A stretch of 64,000 nt of DNA. Origin: Brachybacterium faecium DSM 4810. GTDB taxonomy: Bacteria; Actinomycetota; Actinomycetes; Actinomycetales; Dermabacteraceae. Below the pieces are notes generated by a model that saw only the letters and a program-made list of their open reading frames with translations, had not been told where the DNA came from and did no database searches. The position numbers and the translations under genes were made by a program. The stretch is from contig CP001643.1 in the NCBI GenBank assembly GCA_000023405.1, positions 744,001-808,000 on the forward strand. The letters run 5' to 3'. Positions 8,785 through 16,705 of this stretch are shown here, piece by piece. Every line of letters starts with the position of its first letter. Position 1 is the first letter of the stretch.

Positions 8785-9684
8785 ATGGGTCGCATCCGAG
8801 ACGCCGTGGTGACAGGGGCGCGCGCCGTGCGCCGCATCCCGATCCCCTCGACCGTGACCCATCAGGCGCTGCGGGAGGCCCGCAGCCCGCAGCCCCCGAG
8901 CCATGTGCTCAAGGCCCACGCGGTCGAGCCCGAGATGATCGGCCGCACCCGGACCGTCTGGCTCGACGGGCACCGCGCCGAGAACGGCATCATCGTCCAC
9001 CTCCACGGCGGCGCCTACGTCTCCGGCCCCTTCACCAGCGACTGGTCCTGGCTCTCCCGGCAGATCGACGCGCTGGGCTGCGCCGGGCTCATGGTCGACT
9101 ACCGCAACGCGCCCGACCATCAGCACCCGGTGGGCCGGGACGACGTCGAGGCGGCGCTCGGTGCGCTCGCGGCCGACGGGCGCCTGCGCGCCCCCTGGGC
9201 GCTCACCGGTCAGCACTCCGGCGGCGGCCTGGCCTTCGTGGTCGCCCGACGGCTGCGCGAGCAGCAGCAGATCCCGGCCCCGGCCGCGCTCATCGCGATG
9301 TCGCCCTGGCTGGACCTCGAGCTCGCCAACGCCGGCATCACCGAGACCGACCAGGCCGACCCGGTCCACGAGCGGCGCCTGCTGCGCGATGCGGCACGCC
9401 GCTACGCCGGCCGCACCCCGCTGGACGATCCGGATCTCTCGCCCCTGAACGCCAGCCTCGAGGGGATGCCGCCCGTGCACCTCAGCGTGGGCATGCGGGA
9501 CCTGTTCCTCTCCGAGGTGCGGGTCGCGAAGCTGCAGCTCGAGGAGAACGGCGCGGAGGTGGACCTCCGCGAGATCAGCGGTCGGCTCGGCCTGCAGCTG
9601 ATCCCGCGTCGCGGCGAGGACATCGAGCGCCTCCACCGCGAGCAGGCGGAGCTGCTCACCCGCACGCTGCGCCCGACGGACTGA
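8785..9684 (+). CDS. Alpha/beta-hydrolase of the hormone-sensitive-lipase type, catalytic residues degenerate
   Basis: 299 residues. HLHGGAYVSGP is the oxyanion-hole HGG motif of the HSL/acetyl-esterase family, and DYRNAPDHQHP is the usual following loop. However the nucleophile elbow reads GQHSGGG where GDSAGG is expected, and the C-terminal segment that should carry the catalytic histidine (compare HAVHGF in the paralogue at 13438) reads GRLGLQLIP with no histidine. The aspartate in MRDLF is kept. It may therefore bind rather than hydrolyse, or use a different triad. The start ATG follows GACAGGAGGC, a proper ribosome-binding site, and a TACGCT hexamer near 8727 could be the -10 of a leadered transcript. 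Confidence 0.82.
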   Translation: MGRIRDAVVTGARAVRRIPIPSTVTHQALREARSPQPPSHVLKAHAVEPEMIGRTRTVWLDGHRAENGIIVHLHGGAYVSGPFTSDWSWLSRQIDALGCAGLMVDYRNAPDHQHPVGRDDVEAALGALAADGRLRAPWALTGQHSGGGLAFVVARRLREQQQIPAPAALIAMSPWLDLELANAGITETDQADPVHERRLLRDAARRYAGRTPLDDPDLSPLNASLEGMPPVHLSVGMRDLFLSEVRVAKLQLEENGAEVDLREISGRLGLQLIPRRGEDIERLHREQAELLTRTLRPTD

Positions 9685-9691
9685 GCTCAGC

Positions 9692-10399
9692 TCAGCTCTC
9701 GACGATCACCAGGGCGGCGCCCGGCGAGCACGCGGTCCAGCGGCGCCGCGGCAGCAGGCGCACCATCCCCGCGATGAGCAGGGCGTGGCCCACCGTGTAG
9801 GTGAGCATCACCAGCTCGGTGCTGTAGGCGATCGAGGCGCCGGGCAGGAACCAGTCCATGGCCAGCAGCGAGCTGGACAGCAGGAACAGGGTGCCGCCCG
9901 ACCAGGTCAGGCCGTTGCCGCCCGCCGAGAGGAACGCCATCGTCGCGAGCGCCATCGCGTAGGCGGCGACGACCGGCAGCAGGGCGCCGGCGCCGTCCGC
10001 GCACGCCACGAACAGGCCGATCACCACGCCCCCGTAGGGGATCGCCAGGGCGATGCGCATCGCGTCCCGGGTGCGGGCCCACCACGGCACCAGCGCCGCG
10101 GCGTAGAAGATCAGCGCGCCCAGGAACCCGACCACCGTGACCTCCTGCGCGACGGACGGCAGCAGCTGCCCCAGCGAATCACCCGCCCAGGCGCAGACCA
10201 GACCGCCCATCAGCAGCGCGATGGTGCGGGAGCGGTGCGGGGCGGCCGTCAGCAGCACGGCCATGAGCAGAGGTGCGAACAGCGGCTGCGTGAAGCGGCG
10301 CAGCAGGTCGACGTCGGTCGCGATCGCACCGACGTGCACGAGCACCGTCAGGGCATACGTCACCCACAGCGCGAGGTGGACGGAGCGGATCGACGGCAC
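9692..10399 (-). CDS. Lysoplasmalogenase (YhhN family) membrane protein
   Basis: 235 residues and about eight transmembrane helices. The CAWAGDSLGQLLP segment near 75-85 and the later SSSLLAMDWFLPGA and YTVGHALLIAG helices match the YhhN/TMEM86 family, which hydrolyses the vinyl-ether bond of lysoplasmalogen in the membrane; the conserved acidic residues in the D-x-x-G and A-M-D positions are present. In bacteria the physiological substrate is often unclear. It starts with GTG at 10397-10399 and has TACGCT six bases upstream (leaderless type). It converges with the hydrolase to its left, their ends being seven bases apart. Confidence 0.8.
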   Translation of the reverse strand: MPSIRSVHLALWVTYALTVLVHVGAIATDVDLLRRFTQPLFAPLLMAVLLTAAPHRSRTIALLMGGLVCAWAGDSLGQLLPSVAQEVTVVGFLGALIFYAAALVPWWARTRDAMRIALAIPYGGVVIGLFVACADGAGALLPVVAAYAMALATMAFLSAGGNGLTWSGGTLFLLSSSLLAMDWFLPGASIAYSTELVMLTYTVGHALLIAGMVRLLPRRRWTACSPGAALVIVES

Positions 10400-10405
10400 T
10401 GCTCA

Positions 10406-10411
10406 AGCGTA
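10406..10411 (-). promoter_or_regulatory. -10 hexamer, predicted leaderless GTG start of YhhN gene
   Basis: TACGCT on the minus strand, then TGAGCA and GTG at 10399. Confidence 0.5.
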
Positions 10412-10512
10412 AGAACCGGCGCGCGCCCGGGCCAGGCCGAACGCCGCAGTGCACGGGCACGTTTGGATAACACCCGGCCACGTTTCGGTCACGACGGCGC
10501 TCGGCGCGGTCC

Positions 10513-12279
10513 TCACATCTGCTGGGGTGCGTTCACGCCCAGCGCGTCCAGCCCCTCGACCAGCACCCGCTCGGTGAGCTCCGCGAGCGCGAGCCGGCCC
10601 GCGCGGACCTGCTCGTCGGCCTCCTTGAGGATCGGCGAGGCCTCGTAGAACGAGGTGAACGCCTGCGCGAGAGAGAACAGGTAGGCGCACAGCCGGTGCG
10701 GTTCGAACTCCGCGCCCACGCTCACCAGCGTCGGGCCGAACTCGAGCAGCTGCAGGGCGAGCGCCCGCTCGGCGTCGTTCTCCACGTGCGGGGCCGGGGC
10801 CGCGGCGACACCCTGCGCCGCGGCCTTGCGGCCGATCGAGCGGATCCGCGCCACCGCGTACTGCAGGTACGGGGCGGTGTTGCCGGTCAGCGCCAGCATC
10901 CGGTCGAGGTCGAAGGTGTAGTCGGAATCGTGCGCGGTCGAGAGGTCGGCGTACTTCACACCGCCGATGCCGATGTCGTGCGCGATCTGCTCCCGCTCGG
11001 CCTCGGGCAGGTCCGGGCGCAGCTCGTCGATGACGGTGCGGGCCGCGGCCACGGCCTCCTCGAGCAGGGCCATCAGCCGCAGCGAGGAACCGGAGCGGGT
11101 GCGCAGGATCTTGCCGTCCTCGCCGAGCACGGAGCCGATCTTCACGTGCTCCGCCTCGACCTGCTCCGGCAGCCAGCCCGCCTCCCGCGCGGAGGTGAAC
11201 ACCATCGTGAAGTGCAGCTCCTGGGCGGAGCCCACCACGTAGCCGATGCGGTCCGCGCCCAGGTCGCGCACCCGGTGGCGGAGGGCGGCGAGGTCGGTGG
11301 TGGCGTAGCCGTAGCCGCCGTCGGACTTGCGGATGATCAGCGGCAGCGGCTGCTCGTCGCGGCCCGTGAAACCGGCGGGGAACACGCACAGCGCACCATC
11401 GGAGATCCGCGCGATGCCGGCGGCCTCGAGGTCGTCGCACACGGCGGCGAGCTGGTCGTTGTAGGTGGACTCGCCGGCGAGGTGCTCATCGGTGAGGGTC
11501 ACGTCGAGCATGTCGTAGATCCGGTGGAAGTACTGCTTGGACAGCTCCACCAGGTTCGTCCAGATCCGCAGGGACTCGGCATCGCCGGACTGCAGGGTCG
11601 CGACCCGGGCACGGGCGCGGGAGGCGAAGTCGCTGCCGTCGTCGGCCGCCCCCGCGGCCTCGGCCGCATCGAACTTCGCGCGCGCGGCCTGGTAGAACGC
11701 GTTCGGATCCGTCTTCAGCAGCTCCGCCTCGGCGCTGTCCTCGCCCACCTCGAGCAGATGCTCGATGAGCATGCCGAAGGGGGTGCCCCAGTCGCCGATG
11801 TGGTTCTGGCGCACCACGGTGTGGCCGAGCTTCTCGAGCGTGCGGGCGATCGAGTCGCCCACCACGGTGGTGCGCAGGTGGCCCACGTGCATCTCCTTGG
11901 CCACGTTCGGCGCGGAGTAGTCCAGCACCACCGTCTGGGCCCGCTCGGGCGCGGGCACGCCGAGGGCGGCCGACGGGGCCGTGAGCTCCGCCGCCTGGGC
12001 CGCGACCCAGTCGGTGCGCAGGCGGATGTTGAGGAAGCCGGGGCCGGCGATCTCGGGCGTCTCGGCGATGTCCGCGAGATCCACGGCGGCCACGATCTCC
12101 GCGGCGATGTCCCGCGGCTTCCTGCCCAGGCGCTTGGCCAGACCCATCGCGGCGTTGCACTGGAAGTCCGCGAACTGCGAGGGGCGGATGATGGGATCCG
12201 CCTGCGCGTACTCGGGCCCGAAGGCGGCGGCGAAAGCGGTCTGGAAGCGCTCGGTCAGCGCGATCTCGGGTGCAGGCAT
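10513..12279 (-). CDS. argS: Arginyl-tRNA synthetase
   Basis: 588 residues, a normal length for class Ia ArgRS. An N-terminal additional domain (about 1-110) precedes the catalytic domain with the HIGH-type signature MHVGHLRTTVVGDS near residue 134. Later ADRIGYVVGSAQELHF and the DYTFDLDRMLALTGNTAPY segment are typical of ArgRS, and the C-terminal alpha-helical anticodon-binding domain ends in LVEGLDALGVNAPQQM. It charges tRNA-Arg with arginine and is essential. The ATG at 12279 has TACCCT six bases upstream, a leaderless start. No LysS or other translation gene is next to it here. Confidence 0.97.
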   Translation of the reverse strand: MPAPEIALTERFQTAFAAAFGPEYAQADPIIRPSQFADFQCNAAMGLAKRLGRKPRDIAAEIVAAVDLADIAETPEIAGPGFLNIRLRTDWVAAQAAELTAPSAALGVPAPERAQTVVLDYSAPNVAKEMHVGHLRTTVVGDSIARTLEKLGHTVVRQNHIGDWGTPFGMLIEHLLEVGEDSAEAELLKTDPNAFYQAARAKFDAAEAAGAADDGSDFASRARARVATLQSGDAESLRIWTNLVELSKQYFHRIYDMLDVTLTDEHLAGESTYNDQLAAVCDDLEAAGIARISDGALCVFPAGFTGRDEQPLPLIIRKSDGGYGYATTDLAALRHRVRDLGADRIGYVVGSAQELHFTMVFTSAREAGWLPEQVEAEHVKIGSVLGEDGKILRTRSGSSLRLMALLEEAVAAARTVIDELRPDLPEAEREQIAHDIGIGGVKYADLSTAHDSDYTFDLDRMLALTGNTAPYLQYAVARIRSIGRKAAAQGVAAAPAPHVENDAERALALQLLEFGPTLVSVGAEFEPHRLCAYLFSLAQAFTSFYEASPILKEADEQVRAGRLALAELTERVLVEGLDALGVNAPQQM

Positions 12280-12285
12280 GCGCCC

Positions 12286-12291
12286 AGGGTA
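12286..12291 (-). promoter_or_regulatory. -10 hexamer, predicted leaderless start of argS
   Basis: TACCCT on the minus strand, six bases before ATG at 12279. Confidence 0.5.
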
Positions 12292-12415
12292 ATCGCCGAG
12301 CCCGCCCCCGCGCCCACGACGATCAGCCCCGCCCCGCCCAGTGCGACCGACGGCACGTCCCGGCCCCGGTCCCGCCTCGGGGGACAGCCCCCTGGTCCGG
12401 GGCGGGCTGCGTCCC

Positions 12416-12421
12416 TAAGGT
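12416..12421 (+). promoter_or_regulatory. -10 hexamer, predicted leaderless start of YccF gene
   Basis: TAAGGT followed by GGGGGC and the ATG at 12428. The G-run could also serve as a weak ribosome-binding site. Confidence 0.45.
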
Positions 12422-12427
12422 GGGGGC

Positions 12428-12847
12428 ATGCGCTCCGTCCTCTCCCTGATCCTGAACATCATCTGGCTGCTCACCGCCGGGTGGGCCCTGTTCCTGGGGT
12501 ACCTGCTCGCCGGCGTGCTCGCCTGCATCTTCATCGTGACGATCCCGTTCGGCATCGCCTCGTTCCGGATCGCGGGCTTCGTGATCTGGCCGTTCGGCCG
12601 CGAGGTCGTGGACACCCATCGCGGTGGCGCCGGCAGCGCGCTGGGCAATGTGGTCTGGTTCGTGATCGCCGGCTGGTGGCTGGCCCTCGGCCACGTGGGC
12701 ACCGCCATCGCCCAGGCCGTCACGATCATCGGCATCCCGCTGGCCTGGGCGAACATCAAGCTCATCCCCGTCACCTGCTTCCCCTTCGGCAAGGAGGTCG
12801 TGGACTCGAGCTCGGCCCGGGCCCGGATGCTGCCGACGGCGCGCTGA
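12428..12847 (+). CDS. YccF domain-containing inner membrane protein
   Basis: 139 residues with two duplicated halves, each holding a hydrophobic segment and the IPFGIASF / IPLAWANIK and WPFGREVVD / FPFGKEVVD motifs that define the YccF domain. The C-terminus is cytoplasmic and basic. YccF proteins are small membrane proteins of unknown function. It is 13 bases upstream of the flavin reductase gene and may share its transcript. Confidence 0.9.
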   Translation: MRSVLSLILNIIWLLTAGWALFLGYLLAGVLACIFIVTIPFGIASFRIAGFVIWPFGREVVDTHRGGAGSALGNVVWFVIAGWWLALGHVGTAIAQAVTIIGIPLAWANIKLIPVTCFPFGKEVVDSSSARARMLPTAR

Positions 12848-12860
12848 GCGGGGGCGCCGG

Positions 12861-13373
12861 ATGAGTCCCTCCTCGACCGTCCCCGTCGGCTCCGTCGACC
12901 AGGACGAGTACCGCCGGCTGAGCGATCTGCTCGCGGTGGGCCTGGCGGTGGCAAGCACCCGGCAGGGTCCGCATGACGTGGCCGTCACGGTCGATTCCTA
13001 TCTCGACCTCTCCTACGACCCGCCGACGATGCTCATCGCGCTGTACGGCATGTCCCGCGCGGCGGAGGCGGTGGAGGAGGCCGGGCACTTCTGCCTCACA
13101 CTGCTGGCCGCCGACCAGCAGGCCCTCGCGGACCGCTTCGGCACCCCGGGAGCGCCGCTGCAGGGCATGCTCAGCGGGCTCGAGGTCACCCGCACCTCGG
13201 ACGGCGACGCGATCCTGCCCGACGGCCTCGCCCACTTCGCGATCCGTGTGGAGCAGGCCGTGGACGCCGCCACCCACCGGCTGCTCATCGGCCCGGTCGT
13301 GGAGATGGGGGAGGGGCGCCTCGCCGCCGAGCCCGCCGTGCGCTTCGCCGGGGAGAAGCGCACGCTGCGCTGA
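12861..13373 (+). CDS. Flavin reductase-like FMN-binding protein
   Basis: 170 residues resembling the flavin reductase (HpaC/DIM6-NTAB) family: an N-terminal LSDLLAVGLAVAST strand, DLSYDPPTMLIALYGMSRAAEAVEEAGHF for the FMN pocket, then LLAADQQALADRFGT and a central beta-barrel. Such proteins reduce FMN with NAD(P)H or act as small flavin-binding oxidoreductases. The identity of a monooxygenase partner is not shown by the neighbourhood. It follows the YccF gene after 13 bases, probably in one transcript. Confidence 0.8.
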   Translation: MSPSSTVPVGSVDQDEYRRLSDLLAVGLAVASTRQGPHDVAVTVDSYLDLSYDPPTMLIALYGMSRAAEAVEEAGHFCLTLLAADQQALADRFGTPGAPLQGMLSGLEVTRTSDGDAILPDGLAHFAIRVEQAVDAATHRLLIGPVVEMGEGRLAAEPAVRFAGEKRTLR

Positions 13374-13389
13374 GCACGGGCGCCGTGTC

Positions 13390-13395
13390 TATGCT
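13390..13395 (+). promoter_or_regulatory. -10 hexamer of the leader peptide/hydrolase/acyltransferase operon
   Basis: TATGCT, followed by seven bases (GAGACGC) and the ATG of a 12-codon leader ORF at 13403. The start of transcription should fall at or next to that ATG. Confidence 0.5.
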
Positions 13396-13402
13396 GAGAC
13401 GC

Positions 13403-13441
13403 ATGCTTCCGCTTCCCGGCGCCCCGGCGCGGCTCCTGTGA
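13403..13441 (+). CDS. Putative 12-residue leader peptide, translationally coupled to hydrolase
   Basis: ATG at 13403 opens the frame MLPLPGAPARLL and stops at TGA 13439-13441. The stop overlaps the GTG start of the hydrolase (13438-13440) as GTGA, so ribosomes finishing the leader could re-initiate on the hydrolase, which has no Shine-Dalgarno of its own. TATGCT seven bases upstream makes the leader a predicted leaderless mRNA start. The peptide is rich in proline and leucine, which could allow attenuation by ribosome pausing, but nothing else here shows such control. Whether it is translated is inference. Confidence 0.45.
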   Translation: MLPLPGAPARLL

Positions 13442-14388
13442 ACCCGCTGCTGCGGCTGGCGCTGCGCCTGCTCGCCTTCGCCCGCTTCGACGTGCGGGAG
13501 GACTACGAGCGGGTGCGCCGGCTGCAGCGTCAGCTGGCCGCGCTGCCCTCGGCCCGCTACCGCACCCCGCCCTGGGACACCTTCTCCGACAGCGGTGACG
13601 GCCACCGCGTGCCGGTGCGGGTGTTCACCCCGCGCGAGCAGCGCCGCGACGAGCTGCTGCTGTTCTTCCACGGCGGCGGCTGGGTCACCGGGGACATCGA
13701 GTCCTACACCCCGGCCTGCGCCACGATGGCGGACCTCACCGGCTGCCGTGTGGCGTCGGTCGACTACCGCCTCGCGCCCGAGCACCCCTTCCCGGCCGGG
13801 CTCGAGGACTGCTACGGCGCCGCCCGCGGCCTGCTCGAGAACCCCTCCCGCGCCGGGCTCACCGATGCCGAGAAGATCGTGCTGGTGGGAGACTCCGCGG
13901 GAGGCAACCTGGCCGCGGCGGTCTCCCTGCTGCTGCGCGAGCAGGGCCACCGCGTGCCCCGCCGGCAGATCCTCCTGTACCCGGTCACCCACTGGGACCA
14001 CGATCCGACCACCTCGCCCTTCGAGTCGGTGCGCCGCCACGGCGAGGACTACCGGCTCACCAACACCGAGGTCGAGGACTACTTCGACATGTACGTCCCC
14101 GATCCGGTGCAGCGCCGCAACCGGCTGGTCTCCCCGCTCATGGCCGGTGACCTCTCCGCTCAGCCGGACACGCTGCTGATCACCGCGGAGCTGGATCTGC
14201 TGTGCGACGAGGGGGAGGCCTACGCGCACGCGCTCGCCGAGGCCGGCAACCGGGTGAGCGTGCACCGCATCGAGCATGCGGTGCACGGCTTCATCACGCT
14301 GCCCCGCTTCGCGCGCCCGCTGAAGGAGGCGTACGAGCTGATCGACGCGTTCCTCGACGAGGGCCCGAGCGGGCACGCGGCCTCATGA
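13438..14388 (+). CDS. Alpha/beta-hydrolase, hormone-sensitive-lipase (acetyl-esterase) family
   Basis: 316 residues from GTG. All HSL-family catalytic features are intact: FFHGGGWVTGD (oxyanion hole) near residue 75, GDSAGGNLA (nucleophile Ser) near 150, AELDLLCDEG (Asp) near 250 and HAVHGF (His) near 280. It would hydrolyse short-chain carboxylic esters. An N-terminal segment PLLRLALRLLAFARF may associate with the membrane. The GTG overlaps the stop of the leader ORF, and the gene's own stop overlaps the ATG of the acyltransferase (ATGA), so leader, hydrolase, acyltransferase and DUF6320 form a tightly coupled operon. Confidence 0.9.
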   Translation: MNPLLRLALRLLAFARFDVREDYERVRRLQRQLAALPSARYRTPPWDTFSDSGDGHRVPVRVFTPREQRRDELLLFFHGGGWVTGDIESYTPACATMADLTGCRVASVDYRLAPEHPFPAGLEDCYGAARGLLENPSRAGLTDAEKIVLVGDSAGGNLAAAVSLLLREQGHRVPRRQILLYPVTHWDHDPTTSPFESVRRHGEDYRLTNTEVEDYFDMYVPDPVQRRNRLVSPLMAGDLSAQPDTLLITAELDLLCDEGEAYAHALAEAGNRVSVHRIEHAVHGFITLPRFARPLKEAYELIDAFLDEGPSGHAAS

Positions 14389-15884
14389 TGCCGACACGGC
14401 CCGGCACGAGGCGCAGGAGGCCGGCCCGGCACCGTCGGCGCTGGGTGCGGCTGGACAACGCCTCGAACATCTTCCTCGCCGCGCGCAGCGATGTGGACAC
14501 GAAGGTGTTCCGCATGAGCGCCGAGCTGGACCACGAGGTCGACCCGGAGCTGCTGCAGGAGGCGCTCGAGGCGACCTTCGCCCGCTTCCCGCTCTACCAT
14601 GCGGTGCTGCGCCGGGGCGTGTTCTGGTACTACCTCCAGGACAGCGACCTGCAGCCCGTGGTCGAGCCGGAGACCGAGCACACCTGCGCCCCGATCTACC
14701 AGGCGGATCGGCGCACCCTGCTGTTCCGAGTGGTGCATCACCGCCGCCGCGTGAGCCTCGAGGTGTTCCACGCCCTCTCCGACGGCACCGGCGCGCTGTG
14801 GTTCCTCACCGCTCTGCTGGATGCCTACGTGCGCCGCCGCTTCCCGGAGGAGTGCGGGGCCGACGGTGCGGGCGGGGCCGATGGGGCCAGCGCCGATCCG
14901 CCGCCCGAGCGCCTCGGCACCCGCGCCGGTGCGCTCGCGGCCGACGAGGTGCACGAGCTGACCACCGACTCCTTCGCGCAGTACTTCCGTCGTCGGCGCC
15001 GGGCCCGTCGGGAGCGCGCCGACCACCAGGAGGAGTTCAGCCGCGAGGCCGCCCCGGCCGTGCTCACCGTCGAGGAGGCGGAGGAGCCGCTGCCGGAGGA
15101 GGCGGCCGCGCCCGAGCCGGAGCCGACCCCGCCGGCCCGGCACGTCCACCGCGTGCGGGGCACCCGCACCCCCGACCACCGCACCCGGGTCCTCGAGCTC
15201 ACGATGCCTGCCGCGCCGGTGCTGGCCCGGGCCAAGGGGGAGGGGGTGGCGATGTCGATGTACCTCACCGCGCTGTTCTTCGAGGCGCTGCGCCGCACCG
15301 GCGCGGGAGCACCGCCGGCCCCCACCCTCACCGCCTCGGTGCCGGTGAACCTGCGGCAGTTCTTCCCCTCGACCTCCGCCCGGAACTTCTTCGCCACGAT
15401 CACCGTCGAGCACACCTACGGCGAGGGGGACGACTCCGTCGGCGCCGTCGCACGCCACCTCCAGGAGGACTTCAGCGCCGAGGCCACGCCGGAATCGCTC
15501 GACGAGAAGCTGCACCGGCTGATCCGGGTGGAGCGCTCGCCCTTCGCGCGGATCGTGCCCCGGCCGCTCAAGGACACCCTGCTGAGCCTGGTGAACCGGG
15601 TGAACAACCGCTCCCTCACGATCGCGATCTCCAACCTCGGCCGGGTGACGCTGCCGGAGCCGGCCGCCTCCCATGTGGGGCGGATGGCGTTCCACGTCTC
15701 CGCGGCGCGCCCGCAGTTCTGCGCCATCTCCCATGCCGGGCTGCTCACGATCTCCTTCACCTCGCCCTTCGTGGAGACCGACCATGTGCGCGAGTACGCG
15801 CGGCTGCTCACCGAGGCGGGCATCGAGGTGTCCCTCGCCGCGACCCGGACCACGGAGGCGGAGCTCGCGGAGGTGGGTCGATGA
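14385..15884 (+). CDS. Condensation/alcohol-acyltransferase-like protein with HxxxDG motif
   Basis: 499 residues. The N-terminal half (KVFRMSAELDHEVDPELLQEALEATFARFP) and EVFHALSDGTGALWFL, which is the HxxxDG active-site motif (HALSDG near residue 130), identify the chloramphenicol-acetyltransferase-like/condensation fold. The C-terminal half has VPVNLRQFFPS and ISNLGRVTLP, both typical of alcohol acetyltransferase-like members. A charged, low-complexity insert of about 75 residues (near 210-285, Glu/Arg/Pro-rich) separates the halves. It should transfer an acyl group from CoA or a carrier to a hydroxyl or amino acceptor. Paired with an esterase and a DUF6320 membrane protein, it suggests acylation of an envelope or secreted metabolite; the product is unknown. 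Confidence 0.82.
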   Translation: MMPTRPGTRRRRPARHRRRWVRLDNASNIFLAARSDVDTKVFRMSAELDHEVDPELLQEALEATFARFPLYHAVLRRGVFWYYLQDSDLQPVVEPETEHTCAPIYQADRRTLLFRVVHHRRRVSLEVFHALSDGTGALWFLTALLDAYVRRRFPEECGADGAGGADGASADPPPERLGTRAGALAADEVHELTTDSFAQYFRRRRRARRERADHQEEFSREAAPAVLTVEEAEEPLPEEAAAPEPEPTPPARHVHRVRGTRTPDHRTRVLELTMPAAPVLARAKGEGVAMSMYLTALFFEALRRTGAGAPPAPTLTASVPVNLRQFFPSTSARNFFATITVEHTYGEGDDSVGAVARHLQEDFSAEATPESLDEKLHRLIRVERSPFARIVPRPLKDTLLSLVNRVNNRSLTIAISNLGRVTLPEPAASHVGRMAFHVSAARPQFCAISHAGLLTISFTSPFVETDHVREYARLLTEAGIEVSLAATRTTEAELAEVGR

Positions 15885-16546
15885 GGAGCTGCCCGGACTG
15901 CGCCGTGAGAGTGGAGGGCGACTGGGCCCGCTGCCCGCTGTGCGGGGCGGCGCTGGCGGGGGCGAGCACTCCCAGCCCCTACCCGGCCGTCGCCCTGCGC
16001 TTCACCCGGCGCCGCGTGCTGCGCGTCCTCGCGCTCACCTCGCTGGGGGTGATCGCCCTGTCCTTCCTCGCGCAGCTGCTGTTCCGCCATGACCAGGGGA
16101 GCATCGGGGCGCTGCGCTCGATCTGGCTGGGCATCGCCGCGACCTGGCTGGTGGTGCTGGTGGCGGCGAGCAAGCGCCGCAACCTCGCCAAATCCATCGT
16201 CTACCTCGTGGTGCTCGCCGGCGGGGTGTGCGTGTACTGGGACTACCTCACCGGCTGGGATGCCTGGTCGCTCACCTACGTGGTGCCGATCCTGTGCGCC
16301 GCCTCGATCATCGGGCTGATCATCACGGTGCGGGTGATCCGCATGGCGGTGGGGGACTACGTCGTCTACTCCGGGCTCACCGTGCTGCTCGGCCTCACCC
16401 CGATCGTGTTCCTGGCCCTGGGGTGGGTGGGCACCGTGATCCCCTCCGCGATCTGCGGCGGGCTGAGCGTCGTGGCGCTCGTGCTGCTGCTGACCGTGCG
16501 CGGCGGGGCGGTGCGCCACGAGCTGGCCACGCGCCTGCACCTGTAG
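15881..16546 (+). CDS. DUF6320-type zinc-ribbon membrane protein
   Basis: 221 residues. The N-terminus MRSCPDCAVRVEGDWARCPLCG holds two CxxC pairs of a zinc ribbon, followed by about six transmembrane helices. This architecture, directly behind an HxxxDG acyltransferase and an HSL hydrolase, matches the DUF6320 family seen in similar clusters in Firmicutes and actinobacteria. No function has been established for it. The ATG overlaps the acyltransferase stop by four bases (ATGA). The last gene of the operon, it is followed by two adjacent 14-bp palindromes at 16564-16591. Confidence 0.8.
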   Translation: MRSCPDCAVRVEGDWARCPLCGAALAGASTPSPYPAVALRFTRRRVLRVLALTSLGVIALSFLAQLLFRHDQGSIGALRSIWLGIAATWLVVLVAASKRRNLAKSIVYLVVLAGGVCVYWDYLTGWDAWSLTYVVPILCAASIIGLIITVRVIRMAVGDYVVYSGLTVLLGLTPIVFLALGWVGTVIPSAICGGLSVVALVLLLTVRGGAVRHELATRLHL

Positions 16547-16563
16547 CTTTCCCCGCCTGCCGC

Positions 16564-16591
16564 GTCGGCGCGCCGACGGGCCGCGCGGCCC
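16564..16591. repeat. Two adjacent perfect 14-bp palindromes
   Basis: GTCGGCGCGCCGAC (16564-16577) is followed without a gap by GGGCCGCGCGGCCC (16578-16591). They lie 18 bases after the DUF6320 stop and 9 bases before a TAAGAT hexamer. They could terminate the operon or bind a dimeric regulator of the next gene; no T-run follows. Confidence 0.5.
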
Positions 16592-16600
16592 TCGCCTCCT

Positions 16601-16606
16601 TAAGAT
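16601..16606 (+). promoter_or_regulatory. -10-like hexamer upstream of the 583-residue membrane protein
   Basis: TAAGAT, about 100 bases before the chosen ATG at 16706, so this would be a leadered transcript. It lies just after the tandem palindromes. Confidence 0.35.
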
Positions 16607-16705
16607 GCAAGACGCACCTCCGTGCCCGACGCCGGCACGGCGCCCCCGCGCCCACTGCGCGGAACCGCACGGCTCATGAGCGCCCACCAGCAGGAGAGAA
16701 GGTCG

